From: Salvelinus alpinus
Lineage: Eukaryota; Chordata; Actinopteri; Salmoniformes; Salmonidae
Length of the DNA: 64,000 nt
NCBI RefSeq assembly: GCF_045679555.1
Contig: NC_092091.1
Span: forward strand, 68,227,241 to 68,291,240
Direction of reading: 5' to 3'
The translations under genes and the position numbers were made by a program. Below are positions 1 through 12,407 of the stretch, one piece after another. The notes below the pieces were generated by a model. It was not told the DNA's origin. It saw only the letters and a list, made by a program, of their open reading frames with translations, and made no database searches. The stretch's first letter is position 1; the number at the start of each line of letters is the position of its first letter.

Positions 1-475
1 GGAACAGAGAGAGAGACTGGTGAGGAACAGAGAGAGACTGGTGAGGAACAGAGAGAGAGACTGGTGAGGAACAGAGAGAGAGACTGGTGAGGAACAGAGA
101 GAGAGACTGGTGAGGAACAGAGAGAGAGACTGGTGAGGAACAGAGAGAGAGAGAGAGAGAGAGAGAGACTGGTGAGGAACAGAGAGAGAGACTGGTGAGG
201 AACAGAGAGAGAGACTGGTGAGGAACAGAGAGAGAGACTGGTGAGGAACAGAGATAGAGACTGGTGAGGAACAGAGAGAGAGACTGGTGAGGAACAGAGA
301 GAGAGAGAGAGAGAGAGAGACTGGTGAGGAACAGAGAGAGAGACTGGTGAGGAACAGAGAGAGAGACTGGTGAGGAACAGAGAGAGAGACTGGTGAGGAA
401 CAGAGAGAGAGACTGGTGAGGAACAGAGAGAGAGAGAGAGAGAGACTGGTGAGGAACAGAGAGAGAGAGAGAGAG

Positions 476-511
<36 letters not shown>

Positions 512-908
512 GTGAGGAACAGAGAGAGAGAGAGAGACTGGTGAGGAACAGAGAGAGAGAGAGAGAGAGAGAGAGACTGGTGAGGAACAGAGAGAGAGAC
601 TGGTGAGGAACAGAGAGAGAGACTGGTGAGGAACAGAGAGAGAGACTGGTGAGGAACAGAGAGAGAGACTGGTGAGGAACAGAGAGAGAGAGAGAGAGAG
701 AGAGAGACTGGTGAGGAACAGAGAGAGAGAGAGAGAGAGACTGGTGAGGAACAGAGAGAGAGACTGGTGAGGAACAGAGAGAGAGACTGGTGAGGAACAG
801 AGAGAGAGACTGGTGAGGAACAGAGAGAGAGACTGGTGAGGAACAGAGAGAGAGAGAGAGACTGGTGAGGAACAGAGAGAGAGAGAGACTGGTGAGGAAC
901 AGAGAGAG
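1..908. repeat. GA-rich minisatellite, left part
   Basis: Tandem units of the form CTGGTGAGGAACAGAGAGAGA, with a core of about 14 bases followed by a (GA)n run of variable length. Most unit-to-unit variation is in the GA run, as expected for slippage. The same array resumes at 5869, so the intervening 5 kb is an insertion into one original array. Open frames over it are repeat artefacts. Confidence 0.95.
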
Positions 909-914
909 TAATAA

Positions 915-1407
915 CCTCATCTGCAAGCCGAGAAACTGGGATGGACAGTAACCAAAGAACTGAGAGTGATAACGACAGAGGGGGGACTGAAAATCCCCGA
1001 CCTACTATTCGTGAAAGGTAGACTGGGTGTCGTTGCGGACGTAACAGTGAGATACGAGAGGAACGGGGACACCCTCGAGAAGGGCAGAGCAGAAAAGGTG
1101 GAAAAATACCTCCCCATCGCCCCGATCATTGCGAAACAGTTCAGCCTCAGCAGGGTGCTGGTCTACGGCTTCCCGATGGGAGGCCGCGGGAAGTGGCCCA
1201 CCTCTTAACTTTGAACTGCTGAGAACACTGGGCCTATCAAAGCCGCGAAGTGCGAGGTTCGCGACTCTGATCAGTAGACGAACCCTGCTGTACTCACTGG
1301 ACATCCTAAAGGCCTTTGGCCTAGAATGCAAGGTCGGGCGTCCGGCCGGGACCGGAAGAGAGGACGAGGAAGACGAAATGGAAACGACAGGGCAGGGCCA
1401 ACAGTAG
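915..1407 (+). pseudogene. R2-like retrotransposon protein, C-terminal fragment (restriction-like endonuclease)
   Basis: A 5'-truncated fragment, open from the retroelement border. It reads through a PDLL...VADVTV segment, which fits the PD...D core of the restriction-like endonuclease of R2-clade elements, then an EKVEKY segment. Near 1190-1205 the frame shifts, and the product continues with an ELLRTLGL...LDILKAFG segment that fits the R2 C-terminal tail (an RG-W, then a GL motif). In R2 this enzyme nicks the 28S gene to start target-primed reverse transcription. Reverse transcriptase and DNA-binding domains are missing, so the fragment is dead. Placement with R2, rather than a related NeSL or Hero clade, is strengthened by the 28S sequence that follows at 2251. 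Confidence 0.75.
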
Positions 1408-2249
1408 AATGGTGACTATAGCGGGCAGGAAATATACAAACAAATGGGCCGGGGAACAGGACCCCAATACCTAATAACGGTGACGAGTCCATATAAGTTT
1501 AAGGCCCAAGCAATGGGGCCGTGCCAGCAATAGAACAACGATTATAGCGGGCAAGAAATAATATAAACACTATGGGCGACCTCGAGCGGAAACGAGAGGG
1601 AAACAGGTCGCAACGTGAGCCAAGTGACACAGGATGCACTTCCTGAACGCCGAAAAAAGGTGCCGCCGGTGGGTTGGGTACCACCGGTGAAATCTTCTTA
1701 TCTTGACCCAGTACAGCCTCAGAGGAATGGCAACTCCAAGGAGACTGGTCCTCCCAGGGTTTCTCCATTGGGCCCGACTAATAGGGAGTTTTTATTCCTG
1801 GCCGCCGTACACCGTCTCAAACGCGGTTAGCTCCAAGGAGTACAGGCTGGGTCAGGGGATCCATCGAAGTACAATTTTACCCCGCCTTCCATCACTGACT
1901 TGTAGTGTTCCGAAGGGCCCGTTAGTAGGGAAGTCTGCTGATTATGCCGAATATCATCCCGTTCAACTAAGGCTGGGTTAAAGCTAGATATGTGAGGAGT
2001 GGAAAGGGAATTTTAACCCCACGAGTGTGTTGCATCGTGGAGAGTAAGTAAGGCCTCCGGTCGGTAGGAGGCGGCTGATGCGCAGCCTATAAAACGTAGA
2101 AATGTCAATCTCGCCGGGTTTGGAGCAAGCGGGTGTCAAAGTGAAGATATCCGACCGGCGGAACTCCTGTAGTTGCCCGTGCTCCTCACACTCAGTGTGT
2201 AAATATCGAGGTCGCGCAGGTTACGGCGAGAGCAACTATGACTCTCTTC

Positions 2250-2250
<1 letters not shown>
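1408..2250 (+). other. Probable R2-like 3' untranslated region
   Basis: Non-coding stretch between the R2-like C-terminus and the 28S segment. It holds an imperfect repeat (TATAGCGGGCAGGAAATA near 1417 and TATAGCGGGCAAGAAATA near 1543). Its last 29 bases (2222-2250) resemble the 28S sequence just upstream of the R2 target site, with several mismatches. The short frames here are not credible genes. Confidence 0.55.
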
Positions 2251-2297
<47 letters not shown>

Positions 2298-2321
2298 GAA
2301 CGAGATTCCCACTGTCCCTAC

Positions 2322-2361
<40 letters not shown>

Positions 2362-2371
2362 CAGAATCAGT

Positions 2372-2406
<35 letters not shown>

Positions 2407-2432
2407 TGGCACTGTGAAGAGACATGAGAGGT
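2251..2432 (+). rRNA. 28S rRNA fragment, downstream side of the R2 target site
   Basis: The segment begins GGTAGCCAAATGCCTCGTCA and continues as highly conserved eukaryotic 28S rRNA to GACATGAGAGGT. By eye against the remembered vertebrate sequence I see one difference (near 2371, T for C). Its first base is exactly the first base downstream of the canonical R2 cleavage site. It is only about 180 nt and lies inside a retroelement, so it is a retrotransposed fragment and not a functional rRNA gene. Confidence 0.9.
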
Positions 2433-2454
2433 ACAGGGAAGAGACTCAGGGGTT

Positions 2455-3289
2455 ATGCTAATTTGGTATAGAGCAGACCTAACTCACTCCATTAAATTAA
2501 TCAAAACAGGAACATTTTACATTTGGCTAGAAATTCAAAAGGAAATTATCTTAACAGAGAAAAATGTCCTCCTGTGTGCTACCTATATCCCCCCACTAGA
2601 ATCCCCATACTTTAATGAAGACAGCTTCTCCATCCTGGAGGGGGAAATCAATCATTTCCAGGCCCAGGGACATGTATTAGTCTGTGGCGACCTAAATGCC
2701 AGAACCGGACAAGAACCTGACACCCTCAGCACACAGGGGGACAAACACCTGCCTGCAGGTGACAGCATTCCCTCCCACATATGCCCCCCTAGGCACAACT
2801 ATGACAACATAACCAACAAAAACGGGTCACAACTCCTGCAGCTCTGTCGCACGCTGGGTATGTACATAGTCAATGGTAGGCTTCGAGGGGACTCTTATGG
2901 TAGGTACACCTATAGCTCATCTCTTGGCAGTAGCACTGTAGACTACTTTATCACTGACCTCAACCCAGAGTCTCTCAGAGCGTTCAGTCAGCCCACTGAC
3001 ACCCCTATCAGACCACAGCAAAATGACAGTCTACTTGAACAGAGCAATACTCAATCATGAGGCATCAAAGCCAAAGGAACTGAGTAACATTAAGAAATGC
3101 TATAGATGGAAGGAATGCAGTTTGGAAACCTACCAAAAAACAATTAGGCAACAACAAATTCAATCCCTTTTAGACAATTTCCTGGGTAAAACGTTCCACT
3201 GCAATAGTGAAGGTGTAAACTTGGCAGTAGAAAATCTTAACAGTATATTTGACCTCAGCTTCCCTATCAAATCTAAAAATCTCAAATAG
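2455..3289 (+). pseudogene. LINE ORF2 remnant: APE-type endonuclease part
   Basis: The frame from 2455 carries hallmarks of the apurinic-endonuclease-like domain of non-LTR retrotransposons: VLVCGDLNARTG (the GDxN motif) and STVDYFI. The terminal SDH motif is in another frame near 3009, just before MTVYLNR, so there is a frameshift around 2985-3010. A second shift occurs near 3250-3289. The N-terminal part of the domain is missing, so the 5' junction with the 28S segment is near 2433-2455. The element is inactive. Family placement, Jockey/I-group of the Nimb type, is a guess from general sequence character. Confidence 0.8.
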
Positions 3290-5678
3290 AAAACTGAAGA
3301 AAATGAACAACAATGACAAATGGTTTGATGAAGAATGCAAAAATCTAAGAAAGAAATTGAGAGACCTGTCCAACCAAAAACATAGAGATCCGGAAAACCT
3401 GAGTCTACGCCTTCACTATGGTGAATCACTAAAACAATACAGAAATACACTACGGAAAAAGAAGGAACAGCACGTCAGAAATCAGCTCAATGTAATTGAA
3501 GAATCCATAGACTCTAACCACTTCTGGGGAAATTGGAAAACACTAAACAAACAACAACACGAAGAATTATCTATCCAAAATGGAGATGTATGGGTAAACC
3601 ACTTCTCCAATCTTTTTGGCTCTATAACAAAGAATAAAGAGCAAAAACATATACATGATCAAATACAAATCTTAGAATCAACTATTAAAGACTACCAGAA
3701 CCCACTGGATTCTCCAATTACCTTGAATGAGTCACAGGACAAAATAAAAACCCTCCAACCCAAAAAGGCCTGTGGTGTTGATGGTATCCTTAATGAAATT
3801 ATCAAATATACAGACAACAAATTCCAATTGGCTATACTAAAACTCTTTAACATCGTCCTTAGCTCTGGCATCTTCCCCAATATTTGGAACCAAGGCTGGT
3901 CACCCCAATCCACAAAAGTGGAGACAAATTTGACCCCAATAACTACCGTGGAATATGCGTCAACAGTAACCTTGGGAAAATCCTCTGCATTATCATTAAC
4001 AGCAGACTCGTACATTTCCTCAATGAAAACAATGTACTGAGCAAATGTCAAATTGGCTTTTTCCCAAAATACCGTACAACAGACCATGTATTCATCCTAC
4101 ACACCCTAATTGACAACCAAACAAACCAAAACAAAGGCAAAGTCTTCTCATGCTTTGTTGATTTCAAAAAAGCCTTCGACTCAATTTGGCATGAGGGTCT
4201 GCTATACAAATTGATGGAAAGTGGTGTTGGGGGTAAAACATACGACATTATAAAATCCATGTACACAAACAACAAGTGTGCGATTAAAATTGGCAAAAAA
4301 CACACAAATTTCTTCACACAGGGTCGTGGGGTGAGACAGGGATGCAGCTTAAGCCCCACCCTCTTCAACATATATATCAACGAATTGGCGCGAGCACTAG
4401 AAAAGTCTGCAGCACCCGGCCTCACCCTACTAGAATCCGAAGTTAAATGTCTACTGTTTGCTGATGATCTGGTGCTTCTGTCACCAAACAAGGAGGGCCT
4501 ACAGCAGCACCTAGATCTTCTGCACAGATTCTGTCAGACCTGGGCCCTAACAGTAAATCTCAGTAAGCCCAAAATAATGGTGTTCCAAAGAAGGTCCAGT
4601 CGCCAGGACCACAAATACAAATTCCATCTAGACACTGTTGCCCTAGAGCACACAAAAAACTATACATACCTTGGCCTAAACATCAGCGCCACAGGTAACT
4701 TCCACAAAGCTGTGAATGATCTGAGAGACAAGGCAAGGGTATTCTATGCCATCAAAAGGAACATAAATTTCAACATAGCAATTAGGATCTGGCTAAAAAT
4801 ACTTGAATCAGTCATAGAGCCCATTGCCCTTTATGGTTGTGAGGTCTGGGGTCCGCTCACCAACCAAGACTTCACAAAATGGGACAAACACCAAATTGAG
4901 ACTCTGCATGCAGAATTCTGCAAAAATATCCTCCGTGTACAACGTAGAACACCAAATAATGCATGCAGAGCAGAATTAGGCCGATACCCACTAATTATCA
5001 AAATCCAGAAAAGAGCCATTAAATTCTACAACCACCTAAAAGGAAGCGATTCCCAAATCTTCCATAACAAAGCCATCACCTACAGAGAGATGAACCTGGA
5101 GAAGAGCCCCCTAAGCAAGCTGGTCCTGGGGCTCTGTTCACAAACACACCCCACAGAGCCCCAGGACAACAGCACAATTAGACCCAACCAAATCATGAGA
5201 AAACAAAAAGATAATTACTTGACACATTGGACAGAATTAACAAAAAAACAGAGCAAACTAGAATGCTATTTGGCCCTAAACAGAGAGTACACAGTGGCAG
5301 AATACCTGACCACTGTGACTGACCCAAACTTAAGGAAAGCTTTGACTATGTACAGACTCAGTGAGCATAGCCTTGCTATTGAGAAAGGCCGCCGTAGGCA
5401 GACATGGCTCTCAAGAGAAGACAGGCTGTGCCCACTGCCCACAAAATTAGGTGGAAACTGAGCTGCACTTCCTAACCTCCTGCCCAATGTATGACCATAT
5501 TAGAGAGACATATTTCCCTCAGATTACATAGATCCACAAAGAATTCGAAAACAAATCCAATTTTGATAAACTCCCATATCTACTGGGTGAAATTCCACAG
5601 TGTGCAATCACAGCAGCAAGATTTGTGACCTGTTGCCACAAGAAAAGGGCAACCAGTGAAGAACAAACACCATTGTAA
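3249..5678 (+). pseudogene. LINE ORF2 remnant: reverse transcriptase and C-terminal zinc-knuckle region
   Basis: The frame from 3249 ends in a KACGVDGILNEIIK segment, the entry to the RT domain. After a shift near 3890 the frame to 5461 contains HKSGDKFDPNNYRGI, the VDFKKAFDSIWH palm motif with its catalytic aspartate, GVRQGCSLSPTLFN, and FADDLVLLS, the catalytic Asp pair. Another shift near 5440 lets the C-terminus continue with ELHFLTSCPMYD, part of a Cys/His cluster, to a stop at about 5676. Catalytic motifs are intact but at least four frameshifts across the ORF make it non-functional. It would have copied the element RNA at the target site. Confidence 0.88.
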
Positions 5679-5760
5679 ATACAACCCATATTTATGCTAA
5701 TTTATTTTCCCTTGTGTACTTTAACCATTTGTACAACACTGTGTATATATATATATATAC

Positions 5761-5794
<34 letters not shown>

Positions 5795-5868
5795 CTACCT
5801 CACTTGCTTTGGCAATGTTAACACATGTTTCCCATGCCAATAAAGCCCCTTGAATTGAATTGAATTGA
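5679..5868 (+). other. LINE 3' UTR with TTGAA-repeat tail
   Basis: Non-coding 3' end with a (TA)n stretch at about 5743-5791, an AATAAA-like signal (CCAATAAAGCCCC), and a terminal TTGAATTGAATTGAATTGA. Short 3' microsatellite tails of this kind mark the reverse-transcription start of several non-LTR clades. The minisatellite resumes directly after it, which fixes the 3' border. Confidence 0.8.
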
Positions 5869-5943
5869 GAGAGACTGGTGAGGAACAGAGAGAGAGAGAG
5901 AGACTGGTGAGGAACAGAGAGAGAGAGAGAGAGACTGGTGAGG

Positions 5944-5980
<37 letters not shown>

Positions 5981-6046
5981 GTGAGGAACAGAGAGAGAGA
6001 GAGAGAGACTGGTGAGGAACAGAGAGAGAGAGAGCGACTGGTGAGG

Positions 6047-6093
<47 letters not shown>

Positions 6094-6358
6094 GTGAGGA
6101 ACAGAGAGAGAGAGAGAGACTGGTGAGGAACAGAGAGAGAGAGAGAGAGAGACTGGTGAGGAACAGAGAGAGAGAGAGAGAGAGACTGGTGAGGAACAGA
6201 GAGAGAGAGAGAGAGACTGGTGAGGAACAGAGAGAGAGAGAGAGAGACTGGTGAGGAACAGAGAGAGAGAGAGAGAGAGGTGAGGAACAGAGAGAGAGAG
6301 AGAGACTGGTGAGGAACAGAGAGAGAGAGAGAGACTGGTGAGGAACAGAGAGAGAGAG
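5869..6358. repeat. GA-rich minisatellite, right part
   Basis: Continuation of the array at 1-908 with the same CTGGTGAGGAACAGAGAG core and GA runs, here on average longer. It fades out into GGCTTGCGTTAGGAG at about 6358. Confidence 0.95.
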
Positions 6359-8071
<1,713 letters not shown>

Positions 8072-8072
8072 G

Positions 8073-8123
<51 letters not shown>

Positions 8124-8124
8124 A
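8072..8124. repeat. (CAGG)n microsatellite
   Basis: About 13 tandem GCAG/CAGG tetranucleotides ending in CAGACAGCCAG. Confidence 0.97.
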
Positions 8125-8412
8125 CAGCCAGCCTAATAAGTTCCATGTGCTAACCAGCTGTTAAACAAACAGGCTCAAAAAACACAATGTGCCTATCAAT
8201 GGCTCAGTGCTGTAGTGCCTTATGCTAATAACTTGCTAATAGCAAGCACGGCAACCTTAAAACATACTGGGATGCTACGTATGTAAACCATGCCAATGCA
8301 TTTGGGTTAGCTTGGGACTTTGAAAAAAGGGAGCACTATTCCTTCTCTCCTGCTCTGGCCAGGGACTGGATTCAGGGAACAGTAAAGCAGGTGGCTGATG
8401 GCCTAGTTCTGG

Positions 8413-8704
8413 CCCTGGGCTAGCTAAGCCACGCCAGTACAGCAGCCCTGGGTTAGCTAAGCCACGCCAGTACAGCAGCCCTGGGCTAGCTAAGCCACGC
8501 CAGTACAGCAGCCCTGGGGTAGCTAAGCCACGCCAGTACAGCAGCCCTGGGGTAGCTAAGCCACGCCAGTACAGCAGCCCTGGGCTAGCTAAGCCACACC
8601 AGTACAGCAGCCCTGGGCTAGCTAATCCACGCCAGTACAGCAGCCCTGGGCTAGCTAATCTACGCCAGTACAGCAGCCCTGGGCTAGCAAACCACGCCAG
8701 TACA
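8413..8704. repeat. 33-bp minisatellite, about nine copies
   Basis: Tandem unit beginning CCCTGGGCTAGCTAAGCCAC and ending GCCAGTACAGCAG. Copies differ at a few sites (GGGCTAGC, GGGTTAGC, GGGGTAGC; AAGCCAC, AATCCAC, AATCTAC). The last copy is degenerate. No ORF of interest. Confidence 0.95.
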
Positions 8705-8713
8705 AGGCTGCAT

Positions 8714-8816
8714 TTGAAATGGTACCGTATTACCTATATAGTGCACTACTTTTGACTAGAGCCCTATGACCCCTGGTCAAAAAAAGTGCACTATATAGGT
8801 AATAGGGTGTCGTTGT
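8714..8816. mobile_element. Palindromic MITE (TAGTGCACTA type)
   Basis: Inverted arms: TATTACCTATATAGTGCACT on the left and AGTGCACTATATAGGTAATA on the right, separated by a short loop with GACTAGAGCCCTATGACCCCTGGTC. A related element is at 39791-39882. The family is common in teleost genomes. Confidence 0.8.
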
Positions 8817-9161
8817 GGACGCACATGTGAAGAACCAGGACATTGTGGTCTGTTAGAGAGAGCAACTACTCTCTGTTCTGGTGGAGACAGAGAGGACACT
8901 GTGGTCTATTTCAGAATACAGTACTCCTCTTATATCCCACCATAGCACAGCTCTGAACATGACAGGTAAGGGGGAGTGTTCTGGTGTGAGTTCCCTGGTT
9001 TGTGTTGAGGAAGTACAGGTTAGTTGAAGACGTTCTGTTAGTGCTGGGATGGAACCAAAGCATAGGTGTGTGTGAGAGAGTGTGTTACATGTATATGCAT
9101 ATATTTGTGTGTGTGTTGATGCGCATATGTTTGTTTGTGTGTGTGTTGATGCGCATATGTT

Positions 9162-9267
<106 letters not shown>

Positions 9268-9324
9268 GATGCGCATCCTGACCGGTCTCTTGTTTCAGTC
9301 CCTTGGCCTTCAGCTGATGTGGAA

Positions 9325-9751
9325 AACAGTAAGAGTTTTTAATCTTCAAAAAGTCACAGAAGATGAGGTCTTATCTGCACGATCTGCTATAGATTCTAAG
9401 AAATTCTAAGACAATCTGGATCCATATTTACTCAAGTGTGCGACACTTGCTAGTGTAGTGACGCATATCTTTAATCAAACATTTGTCGTAGGAAAGATTC
9501 CTAAATCTTGGAAAACAGCTTTTGTTTTACCACTCCTCAAGGGAGGTGATGATAGTGAATTGGATAATTATCGGCCCATCTCTAAGCTCTCCTGTTTGGC
9601 TAAAATTCTAGAGTCATTGGTGAATAGGCAACTACAATCTTTTTTAACTGTTAACAATACTCTTTCTAGTAATCAATCTGGCTTCAGACCTAAACACAGT
9701 ACTTTTACAGCCACTGTACATATTGTAAATTATATTACTAATGCTCTAGAT
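9325..9751 (+). pseudogene. LINE (L2-like) reverse transcriptase fragment, left of hAT insertion
   Basis: Reads FNLQKVTEDEVLSA, then after a stop near 9405 continues with a segment containing PKSWKTAFVLPLLKGG, LDNYRPISKLSCLAKI and NQSGFRPKHST, the N-terminal RT motifs of L2/CR1-like non-LTR elements. It ends in VNYITNALD where the hAT element begins. The catalytic palm region, including the F/YADD motif, is missing from both sides of the insertion, so this copy lost its middle. It is not expressed as a functional enzyme. Confidence 0.85.
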
Positions 9752-12407
9752 CAGGGGTGTCAAAGTCAAATGGACGGAGGGCCAAATAAAAAATTTAGCT
9801 ACAAGCCGAGGGCCGGACTGTTCGAATGTTCATTGAAAAAATTTTAAATGACGCATATAGTCTAGTGAACCTAATTGAACCTACTGAAAACCTAACAAAT
9901 ATATTCCAATATGATCAGATAAATAAAGCAATATTTTCTTATGGCTCTGTCAGTAATCTTTAATTTTCAACAGACACAAAAGACAAATTTCCTTTATATA
10001 AAAATCCCCATAACATGAACATTAAATGAAAGAAACCGGTATTCAAGGCACCATCAGTAGCCTATATTTTCTATTTTAGCAAAAGTGGGCTAAATTTACT
10101 TCAAAGAAAAAAACAATAATAGCAATTTTCTATCATCCACTCAACTGAAATATTTTTAAAATATAATTGGATTGAAATACAATAAAATAAAGTGCAAAAA
10201 TCTATTAATCAAAAACAACACTTTGTTTAAGGAGAAGTAACATGCAGTGAAAACAAATATTAAACTTTAACTTTTAAACTTGAACTGAGTAAAAACTCTA
10301 AATATGTGATTGCACAGTAATGTTCACTTGTTTGAGGTTGAGGGTGATACTTGGTGGTGTCCCATCTTTTCCACAAGTTCATCAATGTTCGGGGTAAGGC
10401 TCTGAGCTGAGGAAATCCTCAGAATTGAGTGGAGGTGTTCAGCAGTAAGTCGACTTCTGTGTGATGTTTTGTTCAGGTTCATCAAAGAAAACAGTTGTTC
10501 ACACAGGTATGTGCTGCCAAACATAGACAACGTTTGAGCAGCCTGGATGCGCAGCTGGGGCATTGTGTCGGGGAGGAAACGGGCGAACTCCGCAGCACCC
10601 ACTGCCGCATATTTTGCCCTCAGTGCATCATTGCATTGGAGGTCAATCAACTCCATTTGGAGGTTTGGTGGTGAGCTTTCCACGTCAACAGCAAATGGGT
10701 TACCGAGCAGTTCCAACCTGCTTTTTTGTGCTTCAAAGTCAGCAAATCGGCGTCGAAAGTCAGCGGCAAGCATACCTATTTTATCAGCCAACTGTGCGCT
10801 CGGGAACGCACTGGTAGAGAGCTTCTCTTTCATGGTCTGGCAGCTGGGAAAGTGGCTCAAATTTTCTTTCCGCATCTGCGTCTCCCACAGAGTCAGTTTG
10901 GTTTTAAATGACTTCACTGTACTGTACATATCAGAGATGACATGATCCCGACCCTGCAGCTGCAAGTTCATTGCATTCAGATGACTCGTAATGTCACACA
11001 GAAAAGCCATTTCACACAGAAACATTTCGTCTCGGAGTTGTGTTGTGTCTTTCCCTTTGCTGTCCAAGAACAGACAAATCTCCTCACGAAGCTCGAAACA
11101 TCTTTGAAGCACCTTTCCCTGGCTTAGCCATCGCACCTCTGTGTGATAAGGCAAATCACCATGCTCCGTTTCTAACTCCGTCAGAAATGCCTTGAACTGG
11201 CGGTGATTCAAACCTTTGGCTCTGATAAAGTTAACTGTGCGCGTGATGATGCTCATTACATGCTCCATTTTCAAGGCTTTACCGCACAACGCTTCCTGGT
11301 GTATGATACAATGATAAGCTGTCAGCTCACCTGTCGCGTTTTCCTCTTGCATCTTTTCCCGTATCTTCGCCACCAGTCCGCTCCTGTGTCCACACATCGC
11401 AGGTGCTCCGTCGGTTGTCAAACCCACGAGTTTTTCCCAAGGCAGCCCCATCTCATTTACACATCTTGACACCTCTTCATACAAATCATGCCCCGTAGTT
11501 GTGCCATGCATAGGACGTAAAGCCAAAAACTCCTCTGTCACGCTTAGGCTGGAGTCCACTCCGCGGATGAAAATTGACAACTGGGCAATGTCAGAAATGT
11601 CGGTGCTCTCATCCACAGCCAAGGAATATGCAATGAAATCTTTTCCCTTTTTCACAAGCTGCTCTTTTAGATTGATGGACAACTGGTCTACTCTCTCGGC
11701 AATGGTGTTTCTGCTCAGACTCACATTTAAAAAGAGTTGCCTTTTTTCTGGGCAAACTTCGTCACAAACTTTAATCATGCAGTTTTTGATGAAATCCCCC
11801 TCCGTATGGCCGGGCTGATTTAGCGATCTCTTCTGCCAAAATAAAACTGGCCTTGACAGCAGCCTGGCCTTGTGATTTGGCTTTTTTGAACAGAGCCTGT
11901 CGAGATTTGAGGCCTCGTTTTAATTCCTCTGCCTTTTGTAGCCTTTGTTCCATGTCCATATTCTTGTTTTTGTCCGCGTGTTTCGTTTCATAATGTCGTC
12001 TCAGATTATACTCTTTCAGTACCGCCACACTTTCTCCACACAGAAGACACACAGGTTTTCCAGCTACCTCCGTGAACATATACTCCGACTCCCACCTTGT
12101 TTGAAACCCCCGGTTCTCAGTGTCCACCTTCCGTTTTGCCATTTTTGATGGGTATCTGAAAGTTAATTTTACTGTGATGCTGACGACTGCTGTGCCAATA
12201 AATATTGAAATGAAGCAGCCTACTGCTCGGTGCGTCACCGTTGCATTGTGGGAAATGTAGTATTGGTGCGTGTAAAAGATCTGCGGGCTGCCGGCTTGCT
12301 GCGGTCTGCGGGCCGGTTCTAATAATAAATCAAGATCATCCCAGGGGCCGTAAAAAACCTTCTCGCGGGCCGGATGTGGCCCGCGGGCCTTGACTCTGAC
12401 ATATGTG
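9752..12407 (-). mobile_element. hAT (Charlie-like) DNA transposon, about 2.66 kb
   Basis: The termini are imperfect inverted repeats: CAGGGGTGTCAAAGTCAA at 9752 and TTGACTCTGACATATGTG ending 12407. Flanking 8-mers CTCTAGAT (9744-9751) and CTCTATAG (12408-12415) match at 6 of 8 positions, as expected for a hAT 8-bp target duplication. Subterminal GGGCCGG/CGGGCC patches are present at both ends. The element encodes a transposase on the minus strand with one evident frameshift. It sits inside a broken LINE. Confidence 0.88.
10324..12142 (-). pseudogene. hAT/Charlie-like transposase, nearly intact, one frameshift
   Basis: Starts at ATG 12142 (MAKRKVDTE). An N-terminal BED-type zinc finger shows C-x2-C and H-x4-H spacing (CLLCG...RRHYETKH). 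After a frameshift near 11805, which looks like a 2-nt loss, the 484-residue remainder has VDESTDIS, TTDGAPAMCGHRSG, YHCIIHQEALCGK (hAT RNase-H-like core) and the C-terminal dimerisation block CEQLFSLMNLNKT...LTAEHL. It resembles the GTF2IRD2/Charlie transposase group. The enzyme would excise and insert the element by recognising its terminal repeats. With the frameshift this copy should not make full-length protein, unless the shift is a sequencing error. Confidence 0.9.

Larger units (their letters stand above)
909..5868 (+). mobile_element. Composite retroelement insertion (R2 tail, 28S rRNA, APE-type LINE)
   Basis: The GA minisatellite stops at 908 and restarts at 5869. Between them, all in plus orientation, are the C-terminal end of an R2-like protein, a long non-coding stretch, a 28S rRNA segment, and a LINE with endonuclease and reverse transcriptase remnants ending in a TTGAA-repeat tail. 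This order is what is expected if the LINE reverse transcriptase began at its own 3' end and then jumped to an R2-28S co-transcript, giving one 5'-truncated chimera. Two successive insertions are the alternative. A target-site duplication cannot be judged because both flanks are GA repeat. Confidence 0.7.

Noticed and set aside
1005-1830. Several short ORFs on both strands in the R2 tail and its 3' UTR
   Set aside because: Only the plus-strand fragment at 915-1407 shows family motifs; the others are shadows.
2131-2150. GTGTCAAAGTGAAGATATCC as further upstream 28S sequence
   Set aside because: Resembles 28S upstream of the R2 site, but the next 70 bases do not align, so chance or a rearranged remnant cannot be told apart.
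10547-11818. Plus-strand ORFs opposite the hAT transposase
   Set aside because: Antisense shadows of the long minus-strand transposase frame.
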